Origin: an uncultured Thiothrix sp.
GTDB taxonomy: Bacteria; Pseudomonadota; Gammaproteobacteria; Thiotrichales; Thiotrichaceae
Direction: 5' to 3'
Length of the DNA: 64,000 nucleotides
NCBI RefSeq assembly: GCF_937873765.1
Contig: NZ_CALMZC010000015.1
Coordinates: 62,001-126,000 of the forward strand
Made by a program: the position numbers and the translations under genes. This document shows positions 45,497 to 55,183 of the stretch, in pieces; the stretch's first letter is position 1; the number at the start of each line of letters is the position of its first letter. The notes under the pieces were generated by a model, which was not told where the DNA came from, did no database searches, and saw only the letters and a list, made by a program, of their open reading frames with translations.

Positions 45497-47053
45497 ATGA
45501 GTCGCTTATTGCGTTCGGGTGCGGTGATTAGCGCGATGACGATGATCTCGCGGATTTTGGGATTATTGCGGGACGTGGTGGTAGCACGTTATTTTCCGGT
45601 TGATGGTGCTACCGACGCTTTTTTCGTAGCCTTTAAAATTCCGAATTTATTGCGGCGCTTTTTTGCAGAGGGCGCCTTTTCCCTAGCCTTTGTACCGATT
45701 CTGGCGGAGTACAAGGAAAAGCAAAGCCGTGAAGCACTCCAAGATTTAATTGATTATGTCGCAGGTACTTTGGGCTTAATTCTGTTAGTGATTACGTCCT
45801 TAGGAATGATCGCGGCCCCTTGGGTCGTCGAGATTTTTGCCCCGGGTTTTTCTAAACAAGCAGATGCTCAACCTGAGTTAGCCGCAGAGATGCTCAGGAT
45901 TACCTTCCCATATATTTTATTTATTTCGTTGGCGGGTTTAGTTGGCGGTATTCTGAATACGTTTAGTAAGTTTGCAATTCCAGCTTTAACACCCGCTTTG
46001 TTGAATGTGGTGATGATTGCCTTCGCAATTTGGGGGCCACCGTATTTTGCTGAGCCTGTCATGGCCTTAGCTTGGGGCGTGTTTTTTGCTGGGGTCGTGC
46101 AGTTTCTATTTCAGGTTCCGGCTTTAATGCGTTTAGGGTTGCTGCCTAAATTTAAAGTACGGCGGGCGCATGAAGGCGTTAAGCGTGTCATGCGCTTGAT
46201 GATTCCCGCCTTGTTTGGCTCTTCAGTTGCGCAATTGAATCTGGTGATTAATACGGTGATTGCTTCTTATTTAGTCGTGGGGAGTATTTCTTGGCTGTAT
46301 TACTCTGATCGTTTTGTCGAGTTGCCTTTAGCGATTTTTGGGGTGGCTTTGGGTACAGTGATTCTGCCCAAGCTTTCTAGTGATCATGCTAAAGCCGATG
46401 CTAGTCAATTCCGTAGTACTATGGATTGGGCATTACGCTTAGCCCTGTTAATTTCAGTACCTGCTACTTTAGGTTTAATGCTATTAGCTGAGCCGATTTT
46501 GGCTGCCGTGATGATGCATGGTGCATTTAAATGGGACGATGTGGAAATGTCGGCTTTGAGTCTGATGACTTATTCCTTTGGTTTACCCGCCTTTATATTG
46601 GTGAAAGTCTTAGCGCCCGGTTTTTATTCGCGCCAAGATACCAAGACTCCCGTGAAAATTGGCATTATTTCGATTTTTGCGAATATGGTTTTGAATGTGT
46701 TGATTGTGCTACCTTGGTTTTTTTCTGGTATGGCTGGAGCGCATGCAGGATTGGCTTTAGCAACGGCGTTAGCGGGGTATGTGAATGCAGGTTTATTGTT
46801 TCATACGCTATATAAAGAGGGTATTTTTGCCGCTCAAGGGGGTTGGTTGAAGCATTTACTCCGTATTGCCATCGCTTCAATCATCATGGGACTGGCGGTG
46901 TACTTAGTCTTGCCAGAGGCAACTTGGTGGCAGGATGCGAGTACAGGGCTGCGCTTAGGTGCTTTAGCGGGTTTAATTATTTTGTCGATGGCTAGTTATT
47001 TTCTGAGTTTGCGTTTAAGCGGTTTGTCCTTCCGGCAAATCTTAGGACGTTAA
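45497..47053 (+). CDS. murJ: Lipid II flippase MurJ
   Basis: 518 residues (E. coli 511) with fourteen hydrophobic segments of the MATE/MVF fold. Translocates lipid II for peptidoglycan synthesis. The typical start SRLLRSGAVISAMTMISRIL and GLLRDVVVARYFPVDGATDA match MurJ, as does FAEGAFSLAFVPILAEYK with its key Arg and Asp residues. The ATG 45497 follows a poor ribosome-binding site. Followed by a DUF945 gene. Confidence 0.95.
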   Translation: MSRLLRSGAVISAMTMISRILGLLRDVVVARYFPVDGATDAFFVAFKIPNLLRRFFAEGAFSLAFVPILAEYKEKQSREALQDLIDYVAGTLGLILLVITSLGMIAAPWVVEIFAPGFSKQADAQPELAAEMLRITFPYILFISLAGLVGGILNTFSKFAIPALTPALLNVVMIAFAIWGPPYFAEPVMALAWGVFFAGVVQFLFQVPALMRLGLLPKFKVRRAHEGVKRVMRLMIPALFGSSVAQLNLVINTVIASYLVVGSISWLYYSDRFVELPLAIFGVALGTVILPKLSSDHAKADASQFRSTMDWALRLALLISVPATLGLMLLAEPILAAVMMHGAFKWDDVEMSALSLMTYSFGLPAFILVKVLAPGFYSRQDTKTPVKIGIISIFANMVLNVLIVLPWFFSGMAGAHAGLALATALAGYVNAGLLFHTLYKEGIFAAQGGWLKHLLRIAIASIIMGLAVYLVLPEATWWQDASTGLRLGALAGLIILSMASYFLSLRLSGLSFRQILGR

Positions 47054-47147
47054 GCAGTGATATAGTTAAGGCTGAGTATCGCTGAGTCGGTTGAATTATT
47101 TTTCAGCTCAAGTCGCTCAAGTAATATTAAAAATTAGGAGATCATGC

Positions 47148-48740
47148 ATGAAAAAATTAGCTATGACCATTGCTGCTTTATTAGCACTGGGTGGAGCTGC
47201 TTGGGTAGGTGCAACTTGGTATGTCGGTCAAGAAACCGAGAAGATTGTACGTGCTCAAATCGAGCAAGCCAATAAAAATAGTGCCGCTCAAGGCATCAGC
47301 CAAGAGTTAGTCAGTTATGATCGCTCACTGCTGGGGGCGCAAGCAGTAACGCGCTTACTGGTGACTGAGCCGATGCTGAGCCAGTGGCTGAATAATGCGC
47401 AATTTACCCATAAAATCCAACATGGCCCTTTATTATTAGCTAGTGATGGCCTTGGGGTATCTCATTGGGAAACGCACTTAGATACTGCTAGTTTACCGGC
47501 TGAGTCCAAAGCTTTTGTCGAGAAAGCTTTTGGCGGTAAGGATGCGTTTGTGGCTCATACCAAGATTGGCTTCGATAAAGTCATGCATTCCACGATGGCA
47601 GTTAATCCAATGGATTTTAGCCTTGATGAAGGCAGCACTCAGCTAAAGTTTGCTGGTGCAAGTTTAACAGCAGAAATTTCCGCAGAGCAAAATACTGGGC
47701 CATTTAGCCTGAAAGCTGCTGCTTTTGAACTGCGTGATCCGAACACGACTTTCACGATTCCAAGTATTGAAGCTGATGGTAAATTAGGACCAGTCGTCGG
47801 TGGCTTAGAAAGTTTCACTATTAAAGCACCGGGTATTAGCATTCTCGCGGCGGGTAAAACCGAGCCTGTCAAATTAGATGTATCGGCACAATCCACTACG
47901 GGCGAGCAAAACGGTAGCATACAAGGTAATGGCTCTTTCCAAATTGCCAATATTCAAGGTGCGCCAGATATACCTCTTAAGCAAGCTGATCTAAAACTTG
48001 ATTACGCAGGTTTCAAATTAGAGGGCTTAAAGGAAATTCAAACCCTACAAATAAAAATGCAAAACTTGCAAGAGCAAATGCAAGTGGATGAGTCGGCCAC
48101 TGAATTGCCAGAAGGTCAAAAGCAACAACGACAATTAGAACAGGAAATGCAACAAACCACTGAGCAATTATTGGATATTATACTGAATAAAGTGCTACAA
48201 GCGGGGCAATCTAAATTGCGTTATGATCTAAGCTTGACCTTGGACAAAGGTAAGGTGAATGGCTTAGCTGATTTGACTTATGCAGGTAGTAATAAACCAC
48301 TCACCCTGAATGATTTGATGCTCTATGGCCCACAAGATTGGGGGCGTTTAGTGAAAGGCAGTTTGAGCTTAAGTACTGATAAGGCGGCAGTGCCTGAAGA
48401 CATGGCGATGATGTTAGCTGCTCCACTTGAGCAAAAGTCTGTTGTAGAAGTTAATAATCAGTACAAACTGGATTTAAAACTCTTAGGCGATAAAGCTGAG
48501 TTAAACGGTGCTCCAGTTGAGTTTGCTGATTTACCCGCAAAATTCCTTCCACAAATGCCTAATCTGCCGCAAGATGCTGCTTCCGATTTAGGTATTCCTG
48601 CTGATCTGATGCAGCAAATTGAAGAGCAAGGTATGACGCCTGAAATTATGCAGCAATTAGAAGAAAGCGATGATGTGCCAAAAGAAACCATCGAAATGCT
48701 TAAACAATTGCAGCAAATGAATGGGCAAACCACTCAATAA
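47148..48740 (+). CDS. DUF945 (YdgA-like) protein
   Basis: 530 residues from ATG 47148, chosen because AGGAG lies seven bases upstream (an in-frame ATG at 47091 would add 19 residues). One N-terminal membrane helix or signal anchor (KKLAMTIAALLALGGAAWV) is followed by the DUF945 pattern QETEKIVRAQIEQANKN and VSYDRSLLGAQAVTRLLV. Most of the protein is periplasmic, and a Gln/Glu-rich helical region near residues 310-350 is followed by a Gln/Pro-rich tail. The family lacks a settled function; YdgA has been tied to envelope homeostasis. It is upstream of an EamA exporter on the same strand. Confidence 0.85.
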   Translation: MKKLAMTIAALLALGGAAWVGATWYVGQETEKIVRAQIEQANKNSAAQGISQELVSYDRSLLGAQAVTRLLVTEPMLSQWLNNAQFTHKIQHGPLLLASDGLGVSHWETHLDTASLPAESKAFVEKAFGGKDAFVAHTKIGFDKVMHSTMAVNPMDFSLDEGSTQLKFAGASLTAEISAEQNTGPFSLKAAAFELRDPNTTFTIPSIEADGKLGPVVGGLESFTIKAPGISILAAGKTEPVKLDVSAQSTTGEQNGSIQGNGSFQIANIQGAPDIPLKQADLKLDYAGFKLEGLKEIQTLQIKMQNLQEQMQVDESATELPEGQKQQRQLEQEMQQTTEQLLDIILNKVLQAGQSKLRYDLSLTLDKGKVNGLADLTYAGSNKPLTLNDLMLYGPQDWGRLVKGSLSLSTDKAAVPEDMAMMLAAPLEQKSVVEVNNQYKLDLKLLGDKAELNGAPVEFADLPAKFLPQMPNLPQDAASDLGIPADLMQQIEEQGMTPEIMQQLEESDDVPKETIEMLKQLQQMNGQTTQ

Positions 48741-48752
48741 AGGATTCAGAGA

Positions 48753-49634
48753 TTGACTACTCGCTTACATCGCGTCTTTATCCAAGCCATTCCCTTGCTC
48801 TTTGTATTTTTATGGAGTACAGGGTTTATTGGCGCGAAGTATGCGTTGCCTTTTATCGAGCCATTTTATTTGCTGTTTATTCGTATGCTTTGGACCATAG
48901 CAGTATTTTTACTGCTATGTGTAGTATTGCGCGTGCAATGGCCGAGTTGGCAACAAGCTGGGCATCAAATGGTGACGGGCTTATTGCTGCATGGCTTGTA
49001 TTTAGGTGGTGTGTTTGCAGCGATTAAATGGGGTATGCCTGCCGGTATTACGGCGATTGTGGTCGGTATTCAGCCCTTACTGACGGCTGTGCTAGGCTGG
49101 CGTTTATTTGGAGAGCGTTTGTTGCCGCGTCAATGGCTAGGGTTAGCTTTAGGCTTAATCGGTGTCACGGTCGTGATTCTCAGTACCCGTGGCTATGGCA
49201 ACTTTGATTTCGCTTGGTCAGCGATAGCCGCTAGTTTAATTGCTTTGGCGGCTATTGTGATGGGTACGGTGTATCAAAAGCGTTTTGGTGGTGGTGTGAA
49301 TCTGGTGGCAGGTTCGCTCTGGCAATATGTAAGTACCGCGCTATTTATGGGGCTGTTGGCGTATAGCTTTGAAACTCGCGTCGTGGTTTGGGATAAGCAA
49401 CTGATTTTTGCCCTAGCTTGGTTAGTCTTGGGTTTATCCGTTAGCGCGATTTTATTACTCATGTATATGATTCGTGAAGGCGAGGCCGCTAAAGTCGCGA
49501 GTTATTTTTATTTAGTCCCACCGGCCACCAGTATTGAAGCTTGGTTATTGTTTGATGAGTCTTTACCACTGCTAGCGATGGCAGCTATTGCTCTCACGGT
49601 GGCTGGGGTGTATTTGGTTGTTAAAAAAACCTAA
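48753..49634 (+). CDS. EamA/DMT-family inner-membrane transporter
   Basis: 293 residues with ten hydrophobic segments in two EamA repeats; the N-terminal FLWSTGFIGAKYALPFIEPF and the second-repeat end SYFYLVPPATSIEAWLLFDE are family hallmarks. TTG at 48753 follows AAGGATTCAGAGA and is 12 bases after the DUF945 stop, so the two are probably cotranscribed. Substrate unknown. It is a distant relative of the exporter at 8.9 kb. Confidence 0.86.
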   Translation: MTTRLHRVFIQAIPLLFVFLWSTGFIGAKYALPFIEPFYLLFIRMLWTIAVFLLLCVVLRVQWPSWQQAGHQMVTGLLLHGLYLGGVFAAIKWGMPAGITAIVVGIQPLLTAVLGWRLFGERLLPRQWLGLALGLIGVTVVILSTRGYGNFDFAWSAIAASLIALAAIVMGTVYQKRFGGGVNLVAGSLWQYVSTALFMGLLAYSFETRVVVWDKQLIFALAWLVLGLSVSAILLLMYMIREGEAAKVASYFYLVPPATSIEAWLLFDESLPLLAMAAIALTVAGVYLVVKKT

Positions 49635-49677
49635 AGCTCGTTATGCTTAAATCTGTTTATTTTTAAGGATGCGTCCT

Positions 49678-50514
49678 ATGTCGCCTAGCCATCATTTTAT
49701 GACTTGTCAAAACTTTGAAATTCACTACACCGAATGGGGGCAAGCCGATGCTCCGGTGGTGATTTGTTGGCATGGGTTAACCCGTACTGGACGGGATTTT
49801 GATGAATTGGCTGAGGCTTTAGCCAGCAAATATCGCGTGATTTGCCCTGATACACCGGGGCGGGGTTTGTCGCAATGGAGTGATCAGCCACTTCAGCATT
49901 ATAGTGTGCCGTTTTATGCACAAATCGCCTTAGATTTAGCGAATCAATTAGGGATTGAGCAGTTTAAATGGGTCGGTACTTCGATGGGCGGACTGATTGG
50001 GATGGTGGTGGCTGCAATGGCTCCAGAGCGTGTCCAACAGCTCGTACTGAATGATGTGGGGCCTGAAGTTCCTGTGGCAGCCGTCGAGCGGATTCGTACC
50101 TATGCAGGCTCACAGCCTAGTTTCAATAATGTCAGTGAATTAGAGGCTTGGTTGCGGCAGGTTTATATCCCGTTTGGGGACAATAGTGATGCCTTTTGGC
50201 GGCGCATGGCAATGACCTCCGCACGACGTACTAGCGCTGGTAAAGTCACCCTGCATTATGATGTGCGTTTAGTCGAACCCTTTAAAAATTATACGGGTGA
50301 GGAAACTTTATGGCCGCTGTGGTCATTAATTCTCTGCCCGACCTTGATTATTCGTGGGGAGCTGTCTGATTTATTATCGGCTGAGCAAGTTGAGCAAATG
50401 CTAGCTAGTAAACCACAGGCGAATGCCCAAGCGGTAACGATTGCGAAGGTAGGGCATGCACCGACCTTGGCGACAGCAGAGCAGATTGGGCTTGTGAGTA
50501 AGTTTTTGGATTAG
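49678..50514 (+). CDS. Alpha/beta hydrolase
   Basis: 278 residues from ATG 49678 with AAGGA at the right distance; an ATG at 49669 overlaps that site. Nucleophile elbow WVGTSMGGLIGM (Ser near residue 105), HG motif ICWHGLTRTGRDF forming the oxyanion hole, and the catalytic His in VGHAPTL near the C-terminus. The substrate is unknown. It is the last intact gene before a broken region; the next frame begins two bases after its stop. Confidence 0.88.
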   Translation: MSPSHHFMTCQNFEIHYTEWGQADAPVVICWHGLTRTGRDFDELAEALASKYRVICPDTPGRGLSQWSDQPLQHYSVPFYAQIALDLANQLGIEQFKWVGTSMGGLIGMVVAAMAPERVQQLVLNDVGPEVPVAAVERIRTYAGSQPSFNNVSELEAWLRQVYIPFGDNSDAFWRRMAMTSARRTSAGKVTLHYDVRLVEPFKNYTGEETLWPLWSLILCPTLIIRGELSDLLSAEQVEQMLASKPQANAQAVTIAKVGHAPTLATAEQIGLVSKFLD

Positions 50515-50516
50515 GT

Positions 50517-51014
50517 ATGAGTAGGCGGACTTGGCAACAATTTTGGTCTAAATGGCAAACTTATCAGCAGCGATTGAGGTTGACCGCCATCGCTTTTTTG
50601 TCCGCTTTACTAGTAGTTTTCGACTTATTAGGTGGCATAGAACTCATCGGTGATTGGTGGAGTAAATTATTCCCACCACCTCAGTTAAGTTTAGAAATAA
50701 CGCCTAAAGATCAAATTATTCAGCTTGGCGATACGATTAACCTCAGCTATGTAGCGGCAGATTACGGCTATTTGAGTTTGTGGCAACAGGCCTTGCAGGG
50801 GGCTGTGACACAAATTTTACCCCAAACCCAAGGATCTACGCTTAAGTTGGATGCGAGTTTAAAAAGCCGCACTTTATTTAACTTGAAAGCTGAAGGTAAG
50901 CCGGATCGTATCAGTTTTATTTTACTGTGGACTGCAATTGCACGGTATAACCTTGCAGGCGCAAGGCTTGAGCGATCAATTGGGCATCATCAACGGCGTA
51001 TTTCAATGCGCTGA
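50517..51014 (+). pseudogene. DUF4384-like membrane protein truncated at a junction
   Basis: 165-codon frame, ATG 50517. Residues about 20-42 form a membrane helix. Residues about 55-135 fit a DUF4384-like beta domain: LSLEITPKDQIIQLGDTINL, then ADYGYLSLWQQALQGAVTQILPQ, then PDRISFIL, as in the C-terminal part of caspase-associated proteins. From about 50917 the frame continues through sequence that is antisense to a caspase relic on the other strand (so the last third is not genuine protein). The 3' end has been replaced by the opposing gene. I call it truncated rather than intact, although a short membrane protein could still be made. Confidence 0.6.
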
Positions 51015-51180
51015 TACTAGGCGCGTATTGCTCCACCCCAACCACCACCGCGACTTTGCGAGTTTCTTGAAACTGCTCAGCAGCTGCAACCCGTTCCACA
51101 TGGCGACTATCCGCCCAAACAGGCAAGCTCAGCAAGGCTAAACTTCCGCATACCCACCCGATCCACTTTGCTAATATGCC
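50917..51180 (-). pseudogene. N-terminal relic of a secreted caspase (peptidase C14)
   Basis: The minus-strand frame reads a signal-peptide-like WVCGSLALLSLPVWADS, then the caspase opening KVAVVVGVEQYAPSISALKY and VDDAQLIAQALRLQGYTVQL, and stops after LQSTVK at 50917. The catalytic His and Cys regions are absent. No ATG start is in frame; TTG or GTG-like starts would be required, so its start is uncertain. It runs head to head into the truncated DUF4384-like frame from the other strand. The junction near 50917-50925 marks a recombination or deletion. Confidence 0.65.
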
Positions 51181-51343
51181 TTAACCTTGGTTTAATCCGA
51201 TAGATTTATCCATTTTACTGATAAACGGTATAAATTCAGCAAGTTTTAAACTAATCCACTGCTAATGCGTGATTTTTATTCATAGCTTGCTACGGCCATT
51301 CATTGGTCGGATAGCGGCTCACTTGCTGTTGATCAGTGGAAAT

Positions 51344-51372
51344 TTGTTCTCGCTTCCACCATGATATACAAT
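51344..51372 (+). promoter_or_regulatory. Probable vapBC promoter
   Basis: TTGTTC (51344-51349) and TACAAT (51367-51372) are 17 bp apart and lie upstream of an inverted-repeat operator and the vapB start. Confidence 0.5.
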
Positions 51373-51377
51373 GCCGT

Positions 51378-51396
51378 CATCATTCATCTAATGATG
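51378..51396. promoter_or_regulatory. Inverted-repeat operator upstream of vapB
   Basis: CATCATT (51378-51384) and AATGATG (51390-51396) form a perfect palindrome with a five-base spacer, ten bases before the vapB ATG and just after the -10. VapB/VapC complexes commonly autoregulate by binding such sites. Confidence 0.6.
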
Positions 51397-51405
51397 GGTT
51401 TTTTT

Positions 51406-51624
51406 ATGCGTACTATTGTTGAAATTCCCGATAATCAACTGCTTGAGCTAACCCAGTTTGCAGCGGAAAAACAGGTTTCTCGTGCTGAATTGATTCGGCG
51501 TGCCATCGCCGAATATTTGCAACGCTATGCTTCGCCTATCGAAGATAAGGCTTTTGGTTTGTGGGCGCAGCGGGGCGAAGACGGTTTGGTCTACCAAGAA
51601 CGCTTGCGTGGGGAGTGGGATTGA
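51406..51624 (+). CDS. vapB: VapB-type ribbon-helix-helix antitoxin
   Basis: 72 residues from ATG 51406. The N-terminal ribbon-helix-helix RTIVEIPDNQLLELTQFAAE followed by KQVSRAELIRRAIAEYLQ binds DNA, and the acidic C-terminus (GLVYQERLRGEWD) would wrap the toxin. It overlaps vapC by one base (TGATG), the usual coupled layout. Its operator lies just upstream. The longer frame opening at 51361 is less likely since it has no ribosome-binding site. Confidence 0.85.
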   Translation: MRTIVEIPDNQLLELTQFAAEKQVSRAELIRRAIAEYLQRYASPIEDKAFGLWAQRGEDGLVYQERLRGEWD

Positions 51625-51986
51625 TGAAAGCCCTGTTTGATACCAATATCTTGATCGACTACCTGAATGGAATCGAAGCTGCCAAAGACGAAATCAACCG
51701 TTACCCATCTATTGCCATCAGTGTGGTAACGTGGATAGAGGTGATGGTCGGTGCAAAGCCGGATGAGGAAAGCAGCGTTCGGCAGTTCTTGTCTTGCTTT
51801 GAACAAGTCCCGCTAAATGCGGGGCTTGCAGAGCGGGCAGTGACGATTCGCCGTGCAACCCGTATTCGTCTGCCGGATGCAATTATCCGTGCTAGTGCCG
51901 AAGCAGAACATGCTTTGTTGGTATCCCGCAATACCAAGGATTTCCCAGCCAGTGAACCATGGGTACGAGTCCCGTACATTTTATAG
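51624..51986 (+). CDS. vapC: VapC-type PIN-domain ribonuclease toxin
   Basis: 120 residues from ATG 51624. The acidic PIN-domain residues are visible: Asp6 (LFDTNILID), Glu39 (TWIEVMVGA), Asp85 (RLPDAIIRA) and Asn103/Asp106 (SRNTKDF). VapC toxins cleave specific tRNAs or rRNA and are neutralised by VapB. All catalytic positions are present, so it should be active. It is immediately coupled to vapB. Confidence 0.9.
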   Translation: MKALFDTNILIDYLNGIEAAKDEINRYPSIAISVVTWIEVMVGAKPDEESSVRQFLSCFEQVPLNAGLAERAVTIRRATRIRLPDAIIRASAEAEHALLVSRNTKDFPASEPWVRVPYIL

Positions 51987-52210
51987 TTTCCGCTATACTT
52001 GCCTTTAAGCTGTATGACTTATTAGGATTTTGTTATCAGCTTCTCGCAAGCCGCTAAATTGAGTTGGACAAAATCATCCCACAATATGATAGCTTGATAA
52101 TGAGTTGTGTATTGTTCATCGACTCGGCAAATGCTAGTACGGGTGTTGTAAATACAGCATAAGTTGCTGCTGTCATCGTAGTTTTTACTAGTAATGAGTG
52201 AGGCGTTTTA

Positions 52211-52783
52211 ATGTTAGCCCAAGTCGTGTCCAATTTAGCTCTCACTGAAACTGAATATTTAGCTCAAGAGCAAACTGCTAAAGAGCGCCACGAATATGTG
52301 GCCGGGCAAGTGTTTGCAATGGCGGGGGCGAGTAAAACTCATAATGAAATTGCTCTGAACTTAGCGGTTGCGCTCCGCCGTTTAAGTCAAGGTTCTGGCT
52401 GTCGCGTATTCATGGCGGATATGAAATTACGCATCAGTCAGCGTAATAGCTATTACTATCCCGATGTCTTGTTGACCTGTGAGCCGAATCAAGAAGACAG
52501 TGAATACTTTGTAGATCGTCCTTGCCTAGTGATTGAAGTCGTTTCTAAATCCACTGAGTGGAAGGATTATCACGAAAAACTACTGGCTTATCAGTCGGTA
52601 AGTTCAGTAAAAAATTATTGGGTGGTTTCCCAAGATCGTTATGAAGTGACCTGTTTTTACCGTGATTTAAAAGGCGAATGGTGGGTAAAAACTTATACGG
52701 AGTTGGAGCAGACCCTAGTCGTTGAGTGTTTGCAAGCCTCAATAAATTTAGCTGAAATCTATACCAATATACAGTTGCCCTAA
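52211..52783 (+). CDS. Uma2-family (DUF820) PD-(D/E)XK nuclease-like protein
   Basis: 190 residues of the Uma2 family, which adopts a restriction-nuclease-like fold. The features are LTETEYLAQEQTAKERHEYV, MAGASKTHNEIALNLAVALR, YYYPDVLLTCEP and LVIEVVSKSTEWKDYHEKLL, where the Asp of PDV and Glu of IEVVSKST are the predicted metal ligands. These proteins are abundant in cyanobacteria and some filamentous bacteria; cellular function is unknown. ATG 52211 follows GAGTGAGGCG. It lies between VapBC and parC in a small accessory patch. Confidence 0.85.
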   Translation: MLAQVVSNLALTETEYLAQEQTAKERHEYVAGQVFAMAGASKTHNEIALNLAVALRRLSQGSGCRVFMADMKLRISQRNSYYYPDVLLTCEPNQEDSEYFVDRPCLVIEVVSKSTEWKDYHEKLLAYQSVSSVKNYWVVSQDRYEVTCFYRDLKGEWWVKTYTELEQTLVVECLQASINLAEIYTNIQLP

Positions 52784-52805
52784 ACCCTTAAGTCTATTCC
52801 CTACG

Positions 52806-52835
52806 TTCGTGCTCCAAGCTTGCAACTGCTATAAT
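52806..52835 (+). promoter_or_regulatory. Possible parC promoter
   Basis: TATAAT at 52830-52835 stands 29 bases before the parC start, with TTCGTG at 52806-52811 as a weak -35 at 18 bp. Confidence 0.4.
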
Positions 52836-52863
52836 TCGCAGAGCCAAAACAAGAAGGATTAGC

Positions 52864-55110
52864 ATGAATTACGACGGGATCGAGACCTTACCCTTACAGA
52901 CTTACACCGAAAAAGCTTACTTGGATTATTCCATGTATGTCATTTTGGATCGGGCGTTGCCGCATCTAGGCGATGGCTTAAAGCCGGTACAGCGCCGGAT
53001 TGTGTATGCGATGTCGGAGCTAGGTTTATCAGCCGCTTCCAAGCATAAAAAATCAGCACGTACCGTGGGTGATGTATTGGGCAAATATCATCCGCATGGT
53101 GATTCGGCTTGTTATGAAGCGATGGTGTTGATGGCGCAGCCGTTTTCTTATCGTTATCCACTGGTGGATGGACAAGGCAACTGGGGTTCGCAGGATGACC
53201 CGAAGTCTTTTGCGGCGATGCGTTATACCGAATCGCGCCTGACGCCTTATGCGAAAGTGCTGTTGCAAGAATTAGGGCAGGGCACAGTGGACTGGCAAGC
53301 TAATTTTGATGGGAGTTTAGAAGAACCTGTGACCTTGCCAGCACGGTTGCCGAATGTATTGTTGAATGGTGCAACCGGTATTGCGGTCGGGATGGCAACG
53401 GATATTCCCCCGCATAATTTGCGCGAAGTGGTGAATGCTTGTATTCATTTGCTCGATCATCCCACTGCAAGCCTTGCTGATTTATGTCAGTTCATTCCAG
53501 CACCGGATTTTCCAACGGAAGCAGAAATTATCACGCCTGCCGCCGATTTTCTCAGTCTCTACGAAAAGGGCAATGGTAGTTTCAAAATGCGCGCGCGTTA
53601 TGAATTAGAAGAGGGCGATATTGTGATTACCGCGCTGCCCTATCAGGTATCTGGCTCGAAAATCTTGGAGCAAATTGCCCAGCAAATGCAGGCTAAAAAA
53701 TTGCCGCTGGTGGAGGATTTGCGTGATGAGTCGGATCATGAGCAGCCCGTGCGTTTGATTATTGTGCCGCGTTCCAATCGGGTGGATGTTGAGCAATTGA
53801 TGTCACATTTATTCGCTAGCACCGATTTGGAAAAAAGCTATCGAGTCAATTTGAATATGATCGGCTTGAACGGTCGTCCCCAAGTCAAAGACTTGCGCCA
53901 AATTCTGACTGAATGGCTGCAATATCGCCGTCAGACAGTCACGCGGCGTTTGCAATGGCGTTTGGATAAGGTCGAGAAGCGCCTACATTTATTAGCTGGT
54001 CTACTGATTGCCTTTCTCAATTTAGATGAAGTAATTCGGATTATTCGTAGCGAAGATGAGCCAAAACCGAAATTAATCAAGCGTTTTGAGCTAAGTGATC
54101 TTCAAGCCGAATATATTCTCGACACTAAATTACGCCAATTAGCGCGTTTGGAAGAAATGAAAATTCGCGGTGAACAAGCCGATTTGGAAAAAGAGCGCGA
54201 AGATATTTTAGGCTTACTCGGTTCGGATAAAAAGTTGACCAGCCTAATTCGCAAAGAATTAAAAGAAGACGCTAAATTGTATGGGGATGAGCGCCGTTCG
54301 CCGTTGATGGAACGCGAGGCTGCGCAGATTTTAGATGAAGCCGCTCTAACGCCAGCAGAACCCATCACAGTAATTTTGTCGAAAATGGGCTGGATTCGTG
54401 CCGCCAAAGGCCATGATATTGAGCCAGAAGCTTTGAGTTATAAGCAAGGGGATGGTTTTTTAGCGGCAGCCCATGGGCGCTCGAATCAACAACTCGTTTT
54501 GTTGGATAGCACAGGGCGTACTTATTCTTTAGCCGCCAATACGCTGCCTTCAGCACGAGGGCAGGGTGAACCGTTGACGGGTAAGCTAACTTTGCCGAGT
54601 GGTGCGCGTTTCACGCATACCTTGTTAGGTAAAGACAGTGATCAATATTTACTGTCTTCAGGAGAAGGCTATGGTTTTATCTGTTCTTTAGAGGCGATGC
54701 AAAGCCGCAACAAGGCCGGTAAGGTCACGCTGACAGCGGGCGAGAATGTTTCTATTTTGCCGCCAGTTGCTTTGCGTAATGTAGAAACTGATTGGCTGGC
54801 TTTGGTTTCCACTACAGGCTATTTGTTGTTAATCCGTGCCGCTGAGTTGCCTGTGTTAGCCAAGGGTAAAGGCAATAAGTTAATCAGCTTGAAAAAAGGT
54901 GGCTTGGGTATTGCTGATGAGGCTTTAGCATTCGCGTTAGTGCTAAGTGAGGGCGAACACTTAGTAGTGCATGTGGATAATCGGAAAAAGCCTTTAGTGT
55001 TAAAAGCGCAGGAGTTAACTGACTATCGTGGCGAGCGTGCCCAGCGTGGCAAGTTATTACCTAAGGGTTATCAGCAAGTGAGTGCTTTGGAAAGCCAAGG
55101 ACGTGGATAA
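52864..55110 (+). CDS. parC: DNA topoisomerase IV subunit A
   Basis: 748 residues (E. coli 752). Forms topoisomerase IV with ParE and decatenates replicated chromosomes. The catalytic tyrosine is Tyr121 in [10 protein letters not shown]. The quinolone-resistance region [12 protein letters not shown] keeps Ser81 and Glu85, the sensitive-type residues. The C-terminal beta-pinwheel starts after about residue 490 ([18 protein letters not shown]). Monocistronic here, with parE not adjacent; ATG 52864 follows AGAAGGATTAGC. Confidence 0.95.
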   Translation: MNYDGIETLPLQTYTEKAYLDYSMYVILDRALPHLGDGLKPVQRRIVYAMSELGLSAASKHKKSARTVGDVLGKYHPHGDSACYEAMVLMAQPFSYRYPLVDGQGNWGSQDDPKSFAAMRYTESRLTPYAKVLLQELGQGTVDWQANFDGSLEEPVTLPARLPNVLLNGATGIAVGMATDIPPHNLREVVNACIHLLDHPTASLADLCQFIPAPDFPTEAEIITPAADFLSLYEKGNGSFKMRARYELEEGDIVITALPYQVSGSKILEQIAQQMQAKKLPLVEDLRDESDHEQPVRLIIVPRSNRVDVEQLMSHLFASTDLEKSYRVNLNMIGLNGRPQVKDLRQILTEWLQYRRQTVTRRLQWRLDKVEKRLHLLAGLLIAFLNLDEVIRIIRSEDEPKPKLIKRFELSDLQAEYILDTKLRQLARLEEMKIRGEQADLEKEREDILGLLGSDKKLTSLIRKELKEDAKLYGDERRSPLMEREAAQILDEAALTPAEPITVILSKMGWIRAAKGHDIEPEALSYKQGDGFLAAAHGRSNQQLVLLDSTGRTYSLAANTLPSARGQGEPLTGKLTLPSGARFTHTLLGKDSDQYLLSSGEGYGFICSLEAMQSRNKAGKVTLTAGENVSILPPVALRNVETDWLALVSTTGYLLLIRAAELPVLAKGKGNKLISLKKGGLGIADEALAFALVLSEGEHLVVHVDNRKKPLVLKAQELTDYRGERAQRGKLLPKGYQQVSALESQGRG

Positions 55111-55183
55111 GGGGTACTTGCATCTGGGTAACTTAACCCTATTATTGACCTAAGTATAAGTATTCATAAGAGGTTGAACTAAG

